Below are positions 43,628-52,807 of a DNA stretch of 64,000 nt, piece by piece. Each line of letters starts with the position of its first letter. Within the stretch, counting starts at the first letter, position 1. The DNA comes from Pandoraea norimbergensis (GTDB lineage: Bacteria; Pseudomonadota; Gammaproteobacteria; Burkholderiales; Burkholderiaceae). Location: NCBI RefSeq assembly GCF_001465545.3, contig NZ_CP013480.3, positions 3,968,001 through 4,032,000 of the forward strand. The letters run 5' to 3'. The notes beneath the pieces were generated by a model that saw only the letters and a program-made list of their open reading frames with translations, ran no database searches and was not told the origin of the DNA. A program made the translations under genes and the position numbers.

Positions 43628-44509
43628 ATGTCATTGCCCAATCTCGATATGGATGCGTTGCGAACGTTCCTCGCCACGCAACAACTTGGCAGCCTGAATC
43701 GCGCTGCCGAGCGCATAGGCCGTTCGCAATCGGCCGTCAGCCAGCAGATGCGAAAGCTTGAGGAACAGATCGGCATGCCGCTGTTTCGCCGCCATGGGCG
43801 AGGACTGGCGCTGACGGAGTCTGGTGAGTTGGTGCTGTCCTATGCGCATCGCATTCTGGATCTGAATGACGAGGTCGTACGGGCGGTGCGCGGCGCGTCG
43901 ATCGAGGGTGTGGTGCGGTTCGGCCTGCCGGGTGATTTCGCCGAGAGTTGGCTTCCGAAGGCGCTGGGACAGTTCAAGAAGACCCATCCGGGGGTACGGG
44001 TGGAAGTCGCGGTGGAACGTAATGGCGTGTTGCTTGAGCGTCTTGACCGAGGCGAGCTCGATCTTGTGCTTGCGATGGGTTACGAGCGTCGTACCGATGC
44101 GGAGCACTTAGCGACGCTGCCGATGACATGGATCGGACCGGGCGATGCCGATGTGGTCCTGAGTCCGGGGATGCCGTTGGATTTGGCGCTCTACCATCCG
44201 CCATGCTTCTTCCGCCGCGCTGGCATCAGCGCACTCGATAGTGCGAATATTTCGTGGAGACTCGCCTATTCGACGGCCAGTCTCCAGAGTCTCTGGTCTG
44301 GGGTCGCGGCGGGTTTGGGCATTACATTGCGAACGGCGGCAGGACTACCGGCCACGCTAAGACGACTCGGGGAGAAAGATGGCCTCCCTCCCCTGCCTTC
44401 GGTCGAACTCTGCCTGCACACCGCGCCTGCGGATATGCCACCTGCGCTGGCGCAACTGAAGCGGGCGATCGTCGAGAATGCGGCGGAAAATCTTATTGCA
44501 CGGTCTTGA
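43628..44509 (+). CDS. LysR family transcriptional regulator
   Basis: 293 residues. Helix-turn-helix LRTFLATQQLGSLNRAAERIGRSQSAVSQQMRKLEEQIGMPLF (11-53) and a LysR effector domain (GVVRFGLPGDFAESWLPKALGQFKKTHPGVRVEV). Divergent from the lipocalin-like exported protein, its most likely target. Ligand unknown. Ends 15 bp before the convergent glmS stop. Confidence 0.9.
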   Translation: MSLPNLDMDALRTFLATQQLGSLNRAAERIGRSQSAVSQQMRKLEEQIGMPLFRRHGRGLALTESGELVLSYAHRILDLNDEVVRAVRGASIEGVVRFGLPGDFAESWLPKALGQFKKTHPGVRVEVAVERNGVLLERLDRGELDLVLAMGYERRTDAEHLATLPMTWIGPGDADVVLSPGMPLDLALYHPPCFFRRAGISALDSANISWRLAYSTASLQSLWSGVAAGLGITLRTAAGLPATLRRLGEKDGLPPLPSVELCLHTAPADMPPALAQLKRAIVENAAENLIARS

Positions 44510-44524
44510 ACAAGGCTCGCCGCT

Positions 44525-46354
44525 TCACTCAACTGTTACCGACTTCGCCAGATTCCTCGGCTTATCGACATCTGTCCCGCGCGCCAATGCGGCGTGAAAC
44601 GCGAGCAACTGCATGGGGATGGTGTGGAGAATCGGCGACAGCATGCCGTAGTGCTCGGTCAGTCGAATCACATCCAGATCCGGCCCCGGCGTAATACCGC
44701 AGTCGAGATCCGAGAACACATACAGTTTGCCGTTGCGTGCGCTCACCTCGTGCATGTTCGACTTCAACTTCTCCAGCAACCGATCGTTCGGCGCCACCGC
44801 CACCACCGGCATCTGATCGCTCACCAACGCCAACGGGCCGTGCTTCAACTCCCCTGCGGCGTAGGCTTCCGCATGGATGTACGAAATCTCCTTCATCTTC
44901 AACGCGCCCTCCATCGCCACCGGGTAATGCATGCCGCGTCCGAGGAAGAGAATGTCCTGCCGACGTGTGAGTTGCTCTGCCCAAGCGATGATCTGCGGCT
45001 CCAGTGCCAACACCTTGCTCATGGCATCCGGCAAATGCCGAAGCGCTTTCAAATGATGTTGCTCGTCCTCCTCCGACAAGCGTTTCCGCGCTTGCGCCAG
45101 CGTCAGCGCAAGCAAGAACAGCGCAACCAACTGGGTCGTGAAAGCCTTCGTAGACGCCACCCCGATCTCCACCCCGGCTCGCGTGAAGAACGTCAATTCA
45201 CACTCACGCGCCAACGCGCTCGTTGCCACATTGCAGATCGCCAACGTGTGCGTCATGCCTAAACGTTGCGCGACATGCACCGCCCCCAGCACGTCCGCCG
45301 TCTCCCCGCTCTGTGACACCGCGACCACCAGCGTGTTCGGATTCGGCACGCTTTCGCGATAGCGATACTCGCTGGCAATCTCCACGCTCACAGGCACCTG
45401 CGCGAGACTCTCGATCCAATACTTCGCCGTCAACGCCGCATGGAAGCTGCCGCCACATGCGAGCAACAACACCGACTCAACTTTGTTGAACACCCGCCAC
45501 GCGTTATCGCCAAACAGTTCCGGCATGATCGCCGTAACGTCCTGCAACGTGTCGGCCACCGCACGCGGTTGCTCGAAAATCTCTTTCTGCATGTAGTAGC
45601 GATACGGCCCCAGATCCGCCGCGCCACTATGCGCCGCCACCGTATTGACCGCACGCGCCACGCGCTGCCCCGCCGCGTCGACGATCCAGTAGCGATGCAA
45701 TTGCACGTCCACGACATCGCCGTCTTCGAGATACACGATCTGATCGGTCACGTTTGCGAGTGCAATCGCGTCGGACGCGAGGAAATTCTCCCCTTCGCCC
45801 ACGCCAACGATCAACGGCATGCCATCGCGTGCGCCCACGATGCGATGCGGTTCGTCCCGGCAGATGACGGCGATGGCGTAGCTGCCGCGCAAGCGGGACA
45901 CTGCCTCCTTGACCGCATCGAACAGATCGCCGTTGTACAGATGGTCGATCAGGTGTGCGATGACCTCGCTGTCCGTCTGACTCGTGAACACGTAACCCTG
46001 CTGCTCAAGCATGGCGTGCAGTTCTTCGTGGTTCTCGATGATGCCGTTGTGCGACAGCGCAATGCGCGCAGCGTCTTCGCGCGGGGAAAAGTGCGGATGC
46101 GCGTTCTCAGTCACCGGCTTGCCATGCGTCGCCCAACGGGTGTGAGCGATGCCCGTGTACCCCGACAGTGCGTCGCGCGCCACGGCTTCCTGCAAGTTGG
46201 CGACACGCTCGACACTGCGCGCTCGCACCAGTTGCGCGTCGCTGTAGAGCGCGACGCCGCACGAGTCATAACCGCGATACTCCAGCCGCTTCAGGCCGTC
46301 GATCAGGTTCGGCACGATATCCCGCTGCGCAACGGCACCGATAATTCCACACAT
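44525..46354 (-). CDS. glmS: glutamine--fructose-6-phosphate aminotransferase (isomerizing) GlmS
   Basis: 609 residues, the standard length. Class II glutaminase domain begins MCGIIGAV (Cys2 nucleophile after Met removal) and includes YRGYDSCG and [10 protein letters not shown]; two SIS isomerase domains follow ([29 protein letters not shown]), with the C-terminal [12 protein letters not shown] tail. First step of UDP-GlcNAc synthesis for peptidoglycan and LPS. Divergent Lrp/AsnC gene upstream across a very AT-rich 155-bp region. No glmU adjacent in the window. Confidence 0.96.
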   Translation of the reverse strand: MCGIIGAVAQRDIVPNLIDGLKRLEYRGYDSCGVALYSDAQLVRARSVERVANLQEAVARDALSGYTGIAHTRWATHGKPVTENAHPHFSPREDAARIALSHNGIIENHEELHAMLEQQGYVFTSQTDSEVIAHLIDHLYNGDLFDAVKEAVSRLRGSYAIAVICRDEPHRIVGARDGMPLIVGVGEGENFLASDAIALANVTDQIVYLEDGDVVDVQLHRYWIVDAAGQRVARAVNTVAAHSGAADLGPYRYYMQKEIFEQPRAVADTLQDVTAIMPELFGDNAWRVFNKVESVLLLACGGSFHAALTAKYWIESLAQVPVSVEIASEYRYRESVPNPNTLVVAVSQSGETADVLGAVHVAQRLGMTHTLAICNVATSALARECELTFFTRAGVEIGVASTKAFTTQLVALFLLALTLAQARKRLSEEDEQHHLKALRHLPDAMSKVLALEPQIIAWAEQLTRRQDILFLGRGMHYPVAMEGALKMKEISYIHAEAYAAGELKHGPLALVSDQMPVVAVAPNDRLLEKLKSNMHEVSARNGKLYVFSDLDCGITPGPDLDVIRLTEHYGMLSPILHTIPMQLLAFHAALARGTDVDKPRNLAKSVTVE

Positions 46355-46473
46355 GACGCGTCTCCGTGAATGCTGTTCAAAAGAACCAGTGAAGCGATGG
46401 TAGAGTCGATGAAACGAAATTAACGATCAAAAATACACCACTAATGAAATAAAATAACGCCACATAAATCACA

Positions 46474-46490
46474 TGAAATATTATTTCATT
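46474..46490. promoter_or_regulatory. AT-rich palindrome in the glmS/Lrp divergent region
   Basis: ATGAAAT-ATT-ATTTCAT, 19 bp before the Lrp start. The whole stretch 46380-46500 is markedly AT-rich compared with its surroundings, consistent with Lrp/AsnC binding. Confidence 0.5.
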
Positions 46491-46509
46491 TAAATTTTGC
46501 GGAGGCATC

Positions 46510-46998
46510 ATGGCAGGCGTATTTCTGGATGATCTGGACCTGCGGATTCTGCGAGCGCTACAAGAGGACTCCTCGATCACCAATCTCGAGCTAGCGTCAC
46601 GCGTGCATGCGTCGGCGCCCACATGTCTGCGCCGCGTTCGCGCACTCAAGGAAAGCGGCGTCATTCAGCGCGAGATTGCCGTGCTCGATCGGGCGAAGCT
46701 TGGCCCGACGCTCATCGCTATCGTAGAAGTCAGCCTCGACCGGCAAACGGCGGAAGACTTCGATGCGTTCGAAGCATTCATCTGCGCCGAGCCCGCTGTC
46801 ACTCAGTGTTACCGCGTCTCGCCGGGGCCCGACTTCGTCGTGGTGGCTGAAGTCGCCGACATGCCCGAATACGACGAATTGGCGCGACGGCTCTTCAAAA
46901 GCTCGTCCAACATTCGCAACGTGCGCACCTTCTTCTCCACGCGCCGGGCCAAGTTCGAGGCGAACGCGCCCATTCGGCTGGCAGCCGAGCGCCAATGA
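46510..46998 (+). CDS. Lrp/AsnC family transcriptional regulator
   Basis: 162 residues. Helix-turn-helix (LDDLDLRILRALQEDSSITNLELASRVHASAPTCLRRVRAL, 5-45) and C-terminal RAM ligand domain (LIAIVEVSLDRQTAEDFDAFEAFI, VTQCYRVSPGPDFVVVAEVADM). GGAGG lies about 6 nt upstream of the ATG (in GCGGAGGCATC). Amino-acid-sensing regulator; probable targets itself and possibly glmS. Confidence 0.9.
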   Translation: MAGVFLDDLDLRILRALQEDSSITNLELASRVHASAPTCLRRVRALKESGVIQREIAVLDRAKLGPTLIAIVEVSLDRQTAEDFDAFEAFICAEPAVTQCYRVSPGPDFVVVAEVADMPEYDELARRLFKSSSNIRNVRTFFSTRRAKFEANAPIRLAAERQ

Positions 46999-47016
46999 AC
47001 CTGTCTCGCCGGGTAG

Positions 47017-47036
47017 AAATGTTCATTTGAACATTT
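47017..47036. promoter_or_regulatory. 20-bp perfect palindrome, probable GlpR/DeoR-type operator
   Basis: AAATGTTCATTTGAACATTT, 80 bp before the GlpR-like gene. The half-site closely resembles the E. coli GlpR operator half-site (ATGTTCG). A related half (CATTTGAATG) lies 17 bp downstream. Confidence 0.7.
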
Positions 47037-47115
47037 CACACCGTCATTTGAATGTCATGCATCGCTGTCAAGCTGGCGCCCATTCCAGAACGAATGCGTC
47101 AGCTACGCCAGCCCG

Positions 47116-47871
47116 ATGGACCTTTCCGACCGCCAGACCCGCATCGTTTCGCTCTTTCGCCAGCATGGCGAAATGAGTGTCGATGCGCTCGCCGAGCACT
47201 TCGGCGTCGCCACGCAAACGATTCGCCGCGACGTGAATACGCTTTGCGATGCCAATGTGCTGCGCCGTTATCACGGCGGCGCACGGTTGCTCACACCCGG
47301 GCCGAATCAACCGTACGAAGTCCGGCGCGTGCGCAACCTCGAAGGCAAGATCCGCATCGGGCTTGCCGCCGCCGACCGAATTCCCGACGGCGCCACCGTT
47401 CTGCTCGGCATCGGCACCACGCCGGAACAAGTCGCCGTCGCCCTCGTGCATCGCAAGCGCCTGACCGTCATCACCAACAACCTGCGCGCCGCGCTTGTGC
47501 TGGCAGCAAACCCCGAACACCGTGTCATCGTGCCCGGCGGCGAACTGCGCTCGCCCAACCCCGAGATTCTGGGCGATGAGGCTAACCGGTTGTTTCGCGC
47601 CTATCGCGCCGATGTCGGCGTGTACAGCGTAGGCGGCATCGACGACGACGGCGCACTGCTCGATTACGACCGACAGGAAGCCGCCTCGCGCGAAGCCCTG
47701 CGCGAAGCAAGCCGCTACCGGATTCTCGTGGCCGACGCGTACAAGTTCACGCGCAAGCCCAACGTGCGCGGCGGGCAACTCGACGAGCAAGACCTCGTCA
47801 TCACCGACGCTCCCCTACCCGCTCCGTTGTGCGATCGGGTGCAGTCATCGCCAGAAATTCAGGTCGTCTGA
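47116..47871 (+). CDS. DeoR family regulator, GlpR-like
   Basis: 251 residues. HTH RQTRIVSLFRQHGEMSVDALAEHFGVATQTIRRDVNTL (6-43) followed by a DeoR C-terminal sensor with LGIGTTPEQVAVAL, VITNNLRAA and PGGELRSPNPEILGDEA. Residue pattern (IGTTPE, TNNL, GGELRS, LLDYD) is the one of glycerol-3-phosphate repressor GlpR. A GlpR-type operator lies 80 bp upstream and a GDPD-fold gene 10 bp downstream, consistent with glycerophosphodiester/glycerol-3-phosphate control. glpR is a fair name but the ligand is inferred. Confidence 0.85.
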   Translation: MDLSDRQTRIVSLFRQHGEMSVDALAEHFGVATQTIRRDVNTLCDANVLRRYHGGARLLTPGPNQPYEVRRVRNLEGKIRIGLAAADRIPDGATVLLGIGTTPEQVAVALVHRKRLTVITNNLRAALVLAANPEHRVIVPGGELRSPNPEILGDEANRLFRAYRADVGVYSVGGIDDDGALLDYDRQEAASREALREASRYRILVADAYKFTRKPNVRGGQLDEQDLVITDAPLPAPLCDRVQSSPEIQVV

Positions 47872-47881
47872 CCCGCCGACC

Positions 47882-48916
47882 ATGGTCACCACCGCCAACA
47901 CCGTTCGCCTCTACGAGACCGCCCCCATGCCTGCCGCTTCGTCCATCTCGTCCATCTCGTCCATCTCGACCATGTCGTCACTTTCGCGTATTGCCGCCGC
48001 CGCACTGCTCACGCTCACCTGCACCGCCGGCGCGCTGATGCCGTCCGCCGCGCAAGCCGCACCGTTGATCGTCGCGCATCGTGGCGGCACCGGCGACACC
48101 CCCGAGAACACCGTGCAAGCCTTCACGAACGCCTTGCAAAACGGTGCGCAAGCGTTGTGGATGACCGTGCAAGTTACGCGCGACGGGGTGCCCGTGATGT
48201 ACCGCCCGGCCGACCTCTCGGCCCTGACCGATGGCAAGGGCAAGCTGGCCGATCTCGATTACGCCGACGTACGTAAGCTCAACGCCGGCTACAGCTTCTC
48301 GCGCAAGGGTGCCGACGCACAGACCGTCTACCCGTATCGCGATCACCCGCTGCCGATCCCGACGTTGCGCGAAGCGCTGGCTGCCGCACCGGCCAATGTG
48401 CCCGTGCTGCTCGACATGAAGCAGACGCCTGCCGCACCGCTCGTCGAAGCCGTGATCAAGGTGCTGGACGAGACCAACGCCTGGTCGCGCGTGCGCCTGT
48501 ATTCCACCGAAGCGGAAGCCACCGACCGCATGCGCGCGCGCCGTCCGCAGGCCCAGTTATTCGAATCGCGCGACGCGACACGTAATCGCCTCGTGGCCGC
48601 CGCGCTTGGCGGTCAGTGCGTGACGCCACCCGCACCGGGCACGTGGGCCGGTATCGAATTCCATCGTCAGGTCGAAGTCATCGAGCGCTTCACGCTCGGC
48701 GAAGGCATCTCCAAAGTTGTCGCGAACTGGTGGACACCGGCCGCCGTGCAGTGCTTCAAGTCGCAGGGCAACGTGCATCTCGTCGCCTTCGGCGTGGAAA
48801 CCCCGCAAGACTACGAAGCCGCCTCGCAACTGGGTTTCGATGCCGTCATGACCGATTCGCCGTCGCGCTTGCGCGCCGCCCTCGCCCAACCGCAGGCGGC
48901 GACCCCGGCGAAATAA
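47882..48916 (+). CDS. exported GDPD-fold protein with missing catalytic residues
   Basis: 344 residues from the first ATG; starts at 47927 or 47972 (MSSLSRIAAAALL) are equally plausible and none has a clear SD. Signal peptide ends AAQAA-P (about 60). The fold is recognisable from VAHRGGTGDTPENTVQAF, but the metal ligands of the I-E-x-D motif are replaced (Leu-Trp93-Met-Thr95), the catalytic H-D is Arg108-Pro109 and the later I-E-x-K is L-D-M-K. The protein may be a binding protein or have a different chemistry. Co-transcribed with the GlpR-like regulator (10-bp gap). A 9-bp repeat encodes Ser-Ile-Ser near the start. Confidence 0.75.
   Translation: MVTTANTVRLYETAPMPAASSISSISSISTMSSLSRIAAAALLTLTCTAGALMPSAAQAAPLIVAHRGGTGDTPENTVQAFTNALQNGAQALWMTVQVTRDGVPVMYRPADLSALTDGKGKLADLDYADVRKLNAGYSFSRKGADAQTVYPYRDHPLPIPTLREALAAAPANVPVLLDMKQTPAAPLVEAVIKVLDETNAWSRVRLYSTEAEATDRMRARRPQAQLFESRDATRNRLVAAALGGQCVTPPAPGTWAGIEFHRQVEVIERFTLGEGISKVVANWWTPAAVQCFKSQGNVHLVAFGVETPQDYEAASQLGFDAVMTDSPSRLRAALAQPQAATPAK
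47941..47967. repeat. nonanucleotide repeat in the GDPD-like gene (3 copies)
   Basis: GTCCATCTC three times, in frame, encoding a Ser-Ile-Ser repeat before the signal peptide. It suggests the upstream start is not the functional one. Confidence 0.6.
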
Positions 48917-49141
48917 CGCATCAAAGCAACGCTGCATCAAACCCCGGCTGCGCGTGAACACCCCTCACGCGTAGCCAAAGAGGACAGGAACCTAAACACG
49001 GACTGACATCGAGACGCCCCGCAACGGACATCGCTTCGTCATATTTTTAGGATTCCTAATTTTATCCACGGCAAATTGACTCGGGGAACGACAACCCGTG
49101 CGACGCGTCGTGCCAATACCGCCACGCTAGGAAATGCACCC

Positions 49142-50389
49142 ATGAAGGCTTACTCTCGCTCCTCCCTCGCCCGCGCCGCCGCGTTGGCTATCGGCTGCGG
49201 CGCTGCATCGCTCGCCCCGCTCGCGCATGCGCAATCGAACGTCACGCTTTACGGTATCGTCGACGGCGGCATTGGTTACGCCAGCAATGTCGCCTCCGTG
49301 ACCAAGGCCGGCGCCGCTGGCCGTCCGGCCGTCATGAGTGGCGCGTCGAACACGGCGTTCCAGAGCGGCACGTGGCAAGGCAGCCGCTGGGGCCTGCAAG
49401 GCACCGAAGACCTCGGTGGCGGCCTGAAAGCGCTGTTCCGCCTTGAAAACGGCTTCAGCGTCGCCAACGGTACGGCAAGCCAGAACGGCGCCGAGTTCGG
49501 CCGCCACGCGTATGTCGGCTTGCAGGACCAGAAGCTTGGCACGATCACCATCGGCCGCCAGTACGATCCGTTGATCGACCTCGTCGGCTCCGTGGGCGGC
49601 ACCGCGCTGCTCTCCGGCGTCGCTGCACACCCGGGCGACGTCGACAACCTCGACCACAGCTCGCGCGTGAACAACAGCGTGAAGTACCGCTCGCCGACGT
49701 GGGCCGGTTTCACGTTCGGTGCCATGTACGGCTTCGGCGGTCAGGCAGGCACGATGGGGCGTCAGAACACATGGGGTCTGGCTGGCCAATATGCAGGCGG
49801 CCCGCTCGTCTGGGGCCTCGCGTACTCGCATGCCAACAACGACAAGGCAAGCGCTGCCGACACCACCATCGGTAGCTGGGCAGGTTCGTCGGAATCGGCA
49901 TTCGGCTCGTCGATCAACGCCGGTTACGCCAGTGCCAAGTCGCGCGACATCATCGCCACGGCCATGACGTATCAGATCGGCAACAACACCACCTTGGGCG
50001 CGAACTACAGCCACACCGAGTATTCGCCCGGCACCTACTCGCGCTTCACGCGCACGGCGAAGTTCGACACGGTTGGCGTACTCGCGATGTACCGCTTCAC
50101 CAACGCGTTCCGTCTGGGTGGCGGTTACAGCTTCACCAATGTGAATGCGCCGGCGGCCAACGCTTCGGGTGCGAAGTACCACCAGTTCAATCTGGCCGCG
50201 TTCTACAACCTGTCGAAGCGCACCGAGTTGTATGCCCTGGTGGGTTATCAGAAGGCTTCCGGCGCGACGCTCGACGCGTTCGGCAACGTGATCGACGCCA
50301 CCGCTTCCGTGGGCGATGCCGCCAACGGCATGTCGTCGGCCACCAACACGCAGACGATCGTGCGTCTGGGCGTCAGCCACGTGTTCTAA
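49142..50389 (+). CDS. Gram-negative general porin (Burkholderia OmpC-like family)
   Basis: 415 residues. Signal peptide ending LAHA-Q (about 28), then the family start QSNVTLYGIVDGGIGYASN, a Gly/aromatic-rich 16-strand pattern and the C-terminal VRLGVSHVF, with terminal Phe for BAM recognition. Trimeric outer-membrane diffusion pore for small hydrophilic solutes. Start at 49142 with AGGA upstream. The 225-bp leader is AT-richer near 49040-49065 (TTAGG-ATT-CCTAA dyad), the probable promoter zone. A convergent AraC gene follows. Confidence 0.93.
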   Translation: MKAYSRSSLARAAALAIGCGAASLAPLAHAQSNVTLYGIVDGGIGYASNVASVTKAGAAGRPAVMSGASNTAFQSGTWQGSRWGLQGTEDLGGGLKALFRLENGFSVANGTASQNGAEFGRHAYVGLQDQKLGTITIGRQYDPLIDLVGSVGGTALLSGVAAHPGDVDNLDHSSRVNNSVKYRSPTWAGFTFGAMYGFGGQAGTMGRQNTWGLAGQYAGGPLVWGLAYSHANNDKASAADTTIGSWAGSSESAFGSSINAGYASAKSRDIIATAMTYQIGNNTTLGANYSHTEYSPGTYSRFTRTAKFDTVGVLAMYRFTNAFRLGGGYSFTNVNAPAANASGAKYHQFNLAAFYNLSKRTELYALVGYQKASGATLDAFGNVIDATASVGDAANGMSSATNTQTIVRLGVSHVF

Positions 50390-50474
50390 GCACGGTCAGC
50401 AGTATCGGCCATTCGCCAATGCGTCAGCGCAGGCGCGAATGGCCCATGGCATCGCCGCCGGTCATCCCCGTCGC

Positions 50475-51365
50475 TCAGGCGGCTTGTGCAGGCAGTGGCG
50501 GCACCAGCGTCACGCGCGGGGGCGGCAACATCGTGACGGCGTGCATTTGCGCGCGCAGCCAGTCGCGGGGGCTTGCGCCGGTTTTACGGCGGAACGCGCG
50601 CGCCAGTGCCGAGGCGCTGTCGTAGCCGACCTCATCGGCGACTCGCGCGATGGGTTGTCCGTCGCGCAGGCGCTTCTGGGCGAGTCCGATGCGCCAGTCG
50701 AGCAAGTAGTCGGCGGGCGATTGCCCGATGACTTCACGGAACTGCGCGGCGAAATTCGCGCGGGACATATTAGCGGTGTTGGCCAGCGACTCCACCGTCC
50801 ACGCGTCACCGGGCTGATGGTGAATGACGTGCAGCGCGCGGGCCAGTCGCGGGTCGGCCAGACCGGCCAGCATGCCGCGATTGACGATGCGCTTTTCCAG
50901 CACGTGGCGCAGAAGTTGAATCACCAGCAATTCGAACAGCCGATCCATCACGGCAAGCCGGCCGCACTGCGAGCCGAACGCTTCGGCGAACAGCCAGTTC
51001 AGCGTCAGATCGAGTGTCGAGAGCGACTGCGTGGGCAGCACGAGGTATTCGGGCAGCGCGGCGACCAACGGATTATTGTGCCCGCCGTCGAACGAGAGGG
51101 AGCCGCACACGAGTTCGGTGCGATCGCCTTCGCCGGAGAGCAGCTGGTGGTGATTACGGCGAGGAAAGAAGATCAGCGAGGGTTCGACGATGTCTTGGCG
51201 GGTGCCGTCTTCCAGCACAAGGGCGACTTCGCCGGTTCGCAGCAGGTGCATGTGGCCGCCGTCGTGCGAGTCGATGCCGTAGCTGGCAACGCCGCAAAGG
51301 CCGCCGCTGTGGAACACACCGGCGCGAACGCCGAAATTCGAAATAAGCGTAGAGAGCCGATCCAT
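50475..51365 (-). CDS. AraC family transcriptional regulator (cupin sensor)
   Basis: 296 residues. N-terminal AraC-like cupin (GGHMHLLRTGEVALVLEDGTRQDIVEPSLIFFPR) and C-terminal double HTH (WTVESLANTANMSRANFAAQFREVIGQSPADYLLDWRI, then ARVADEVGYDSASALARAFRRKTGASPRDW). This AraC_N (cupin_6) subgroup often regulates adjacent oxidoreductases, but none is next to it here. Start placed at 51365. Confidence 0.9.
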   Translation of the reverse strand: MDRLSTLISNFGVRAGVFHSGGLCGVASYGIDSHDGGHMHLLRTGEVALVLEDGTRQDIVEPSLIFFPRRNHHQLLSGEGDRTELVCGSLSFDGGHNNPLVAALPEYLVLPTQSLSTLDLTLNWLFAEAFGSQCGRLAVMDRLFELLVIQLLRHVLEKRIVNRGMLAGLADPRLARALHVIHHQPGDAWTVESLANTANMSRANFAAQFREVIGQSPADYLLDWRIGLAQKRLRDGQPIARVADEVGYDSASALARAFRRKTGASPRDWLRAQMHAVTMLPPPRVTLVPPLPAQAA

Positions 51366-51497
51366 GGCGCACTCATCATGAAGACCCGGTGCGCCGATTA
51401 TGGAGGATTTGGCCGCCCCTTGCTCGTCACCCCTGCAAAGCAAAAACCATCAAGCCAAAGCCGATGGTTTCGTTCGAAGCACAGGGCGAAATGAAGA

Positions 51498-51568
51498 GGA
51501 CCGACCGGAGCCCCTTCCCGAGGCGAGTTGAACTTGTCTGAGCAGCGGGAAGGGGCTTCGGTCGGTCC
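51498..51568. repeat. long hairpin: 23-bp near-perfect inverted repeat with 25-nt loop
   Basis: Left arm 51498-51520 (starts GGACCGACCGG, ends CTTCCCG), right arm 51546-51568; 22 of 23 positions pair and the other is a G-U wobble. It lies 50 bp downstream of the minus-strand DUF4148 gene stop. No strict U-run, so either a strong structural terminator or a mobile/REP-like palindrome. Confidence 0.75.
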
Positions 51569-51616
51569 TGCGGTAGCGCGTGTCTGAGCGTCGGCCCAGC
51601 ACCACCAACAGCAGCA

Positions 51617-51925
51617 TTAAGCGCGGTTATCGCCAACCGTGGCGGCCGTACCGATTTGCGAGCGAACTTGCGCGCGCGACAGGCCGGCAGATGTGCGTTG
51701 TTGCAGCAGCGACGGGTAGGTTTCCAGCGATTGGTCGAGTTGACCCGAAGCACGGGCTTGACGCAGTTCTTCGCGGACTTGCGCACGGGTCATGCCTTGC
51801 GGGGCGGCTTGCGCGATGGTTTGCGAATCGCCGTTATAGGCGGTTTGGGTTTCTCCGGCGAAGGCCGAAGCGGAAACGAGCGTTGCGGTAGCAACCAGAG
51901 CAGCAGCAAAGAGGCGGGTATTCAT
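51617..51925 (-). CDS. DUF4148 family small exported protein
   Basis: 102 residues. Signal peptide ending ASAFA-G (about 23) and the DUF4148 signature of paired GMTRAQVREELRQARASGQL and a similar SAGLSRAQVRSQI near the end. These small proteins are abundant in Burkholderiaceae; function unknown. ATG 51925 has AGGAG 7 nt upstream. Confidence 0.85.
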   Translation of the reverse strand: MNTRLFAAALVATATLVSASAFAGETQTAYNGDSQTIAQAAPQGMTRAQVREELRQARASGQLDQSLETYPSLLQQRTSAGLSRAQVRSQIGTAATVGDNRA

Positions 51926-52178
51926 GGTGAAACTCCTGTCGATTGGCATCTGAAGCCATGTTTTTTCCAGTCGTACCGAAGAGGTTTGGTTTCTCTTGGA
52001 ACGGTGTGACTGGGCACGACTCAAGATTAGGGAAATCGAGCAGGAATTTCGCGGCTGGCCGTCTGCAAGATGCGACCAATCGTCCAAATCAAACGATAGC
52101 CATTGGTAGTGGCTATGACGGCGATAGATGCCGTCGATGGAAGGGGAAATAACCACCATCCGGCGGTCGTGGAAACGC

Positions 52179-52676
52179 TCAACCGCCGCGTTTTGCGCCG
52201 CGATTCACCTTGATTTCGCTCACGGGAATGGCGGCCGAGACCACGGCGTCGCCGAGCAGTTGGCGCAGTGCTGCGGGCTTGTTGACCAAATCGGCCAGCG
52301 TGTAGCGATCGAGCACGGCGAAGTAGGCCCGTAACGCGTCGCCCAACACCCCTTTCAGGTTGCAGGCCGACGTAATCACACACGCGTTGTCGCCCTGATG
52401 AAAGCACTCCACCAGTGCAAAATCCGGCTCCATCGCGCGCACCACTTCGCCAAGCCCGATACGCTCCGGCGCCCGCCCCAGACGGATTCCGCCCGCACGC
52501 CCGCGCACCGTGTGCAAAAAGCCCAGCTGCCCGAGCTTCTGCACGATCTTCACGAGGTGATTCTTGGGAATGTCGAAGGCGTCCGCCACCGCCTGCACGT
52601 GCACCAGCTCGTCGGGATGTACCGCAACGTAGATGAGCGTGCGCAGGCTGTAATCGGTGTAGTCGGTCAGTCGCAT
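52179..52676 (-). CDS. nsrR: Rrf2 family repressor, NsrR-like (nitric-oxide sensor)
   Basis: 165 residues. N-terminus MRLTDYTDYSLRTLIYVAVHPD and wHTH (VAVQ-like VQAVADAFDIPKNHLVKIVQKLGQLGFLHTVRGRAGGIRLG) are those of NsrR; three cysteines for the Fe-S cluster lie in VECFHQGDNACVITSACNLKGVL (spacing C-x7-C-x5-C). NsrR represses NO-detoxifying genes when its cluster is intact. No hmp/nor gene is adjacent in the window. 131 bp behind the carrier gene on the same strand but likely independent. Confidence 0.8.
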   Translation of the reverse strand: MRLTDYTDYSLRTLIYVAVHPDELVHVQAVADAFDIPKNHLVKIVQKLGQLGFLHTVRGRAGGIRLGRAPERIGLGEVVRAMEPDFALVECFHQGDNACVITSACNLKGVLGDALRAYFAVLDRYTLADLVNKPAALRQLLGDAVVSAAIPVSEIKVNRGAKRGG

Positions 52677-52807
52677 GACAGTGGGGACAAGGGTGCCGCG
52701 AAGGCACAAGCGGCTCGACCGGCCGCCGCAAAAGAGGTTGCGGGGCAGTTTAACATGGCCCCGCAATACATCTTATGCCCCTCTGATGCCCCACTACCCT
52801 GCTGCCA

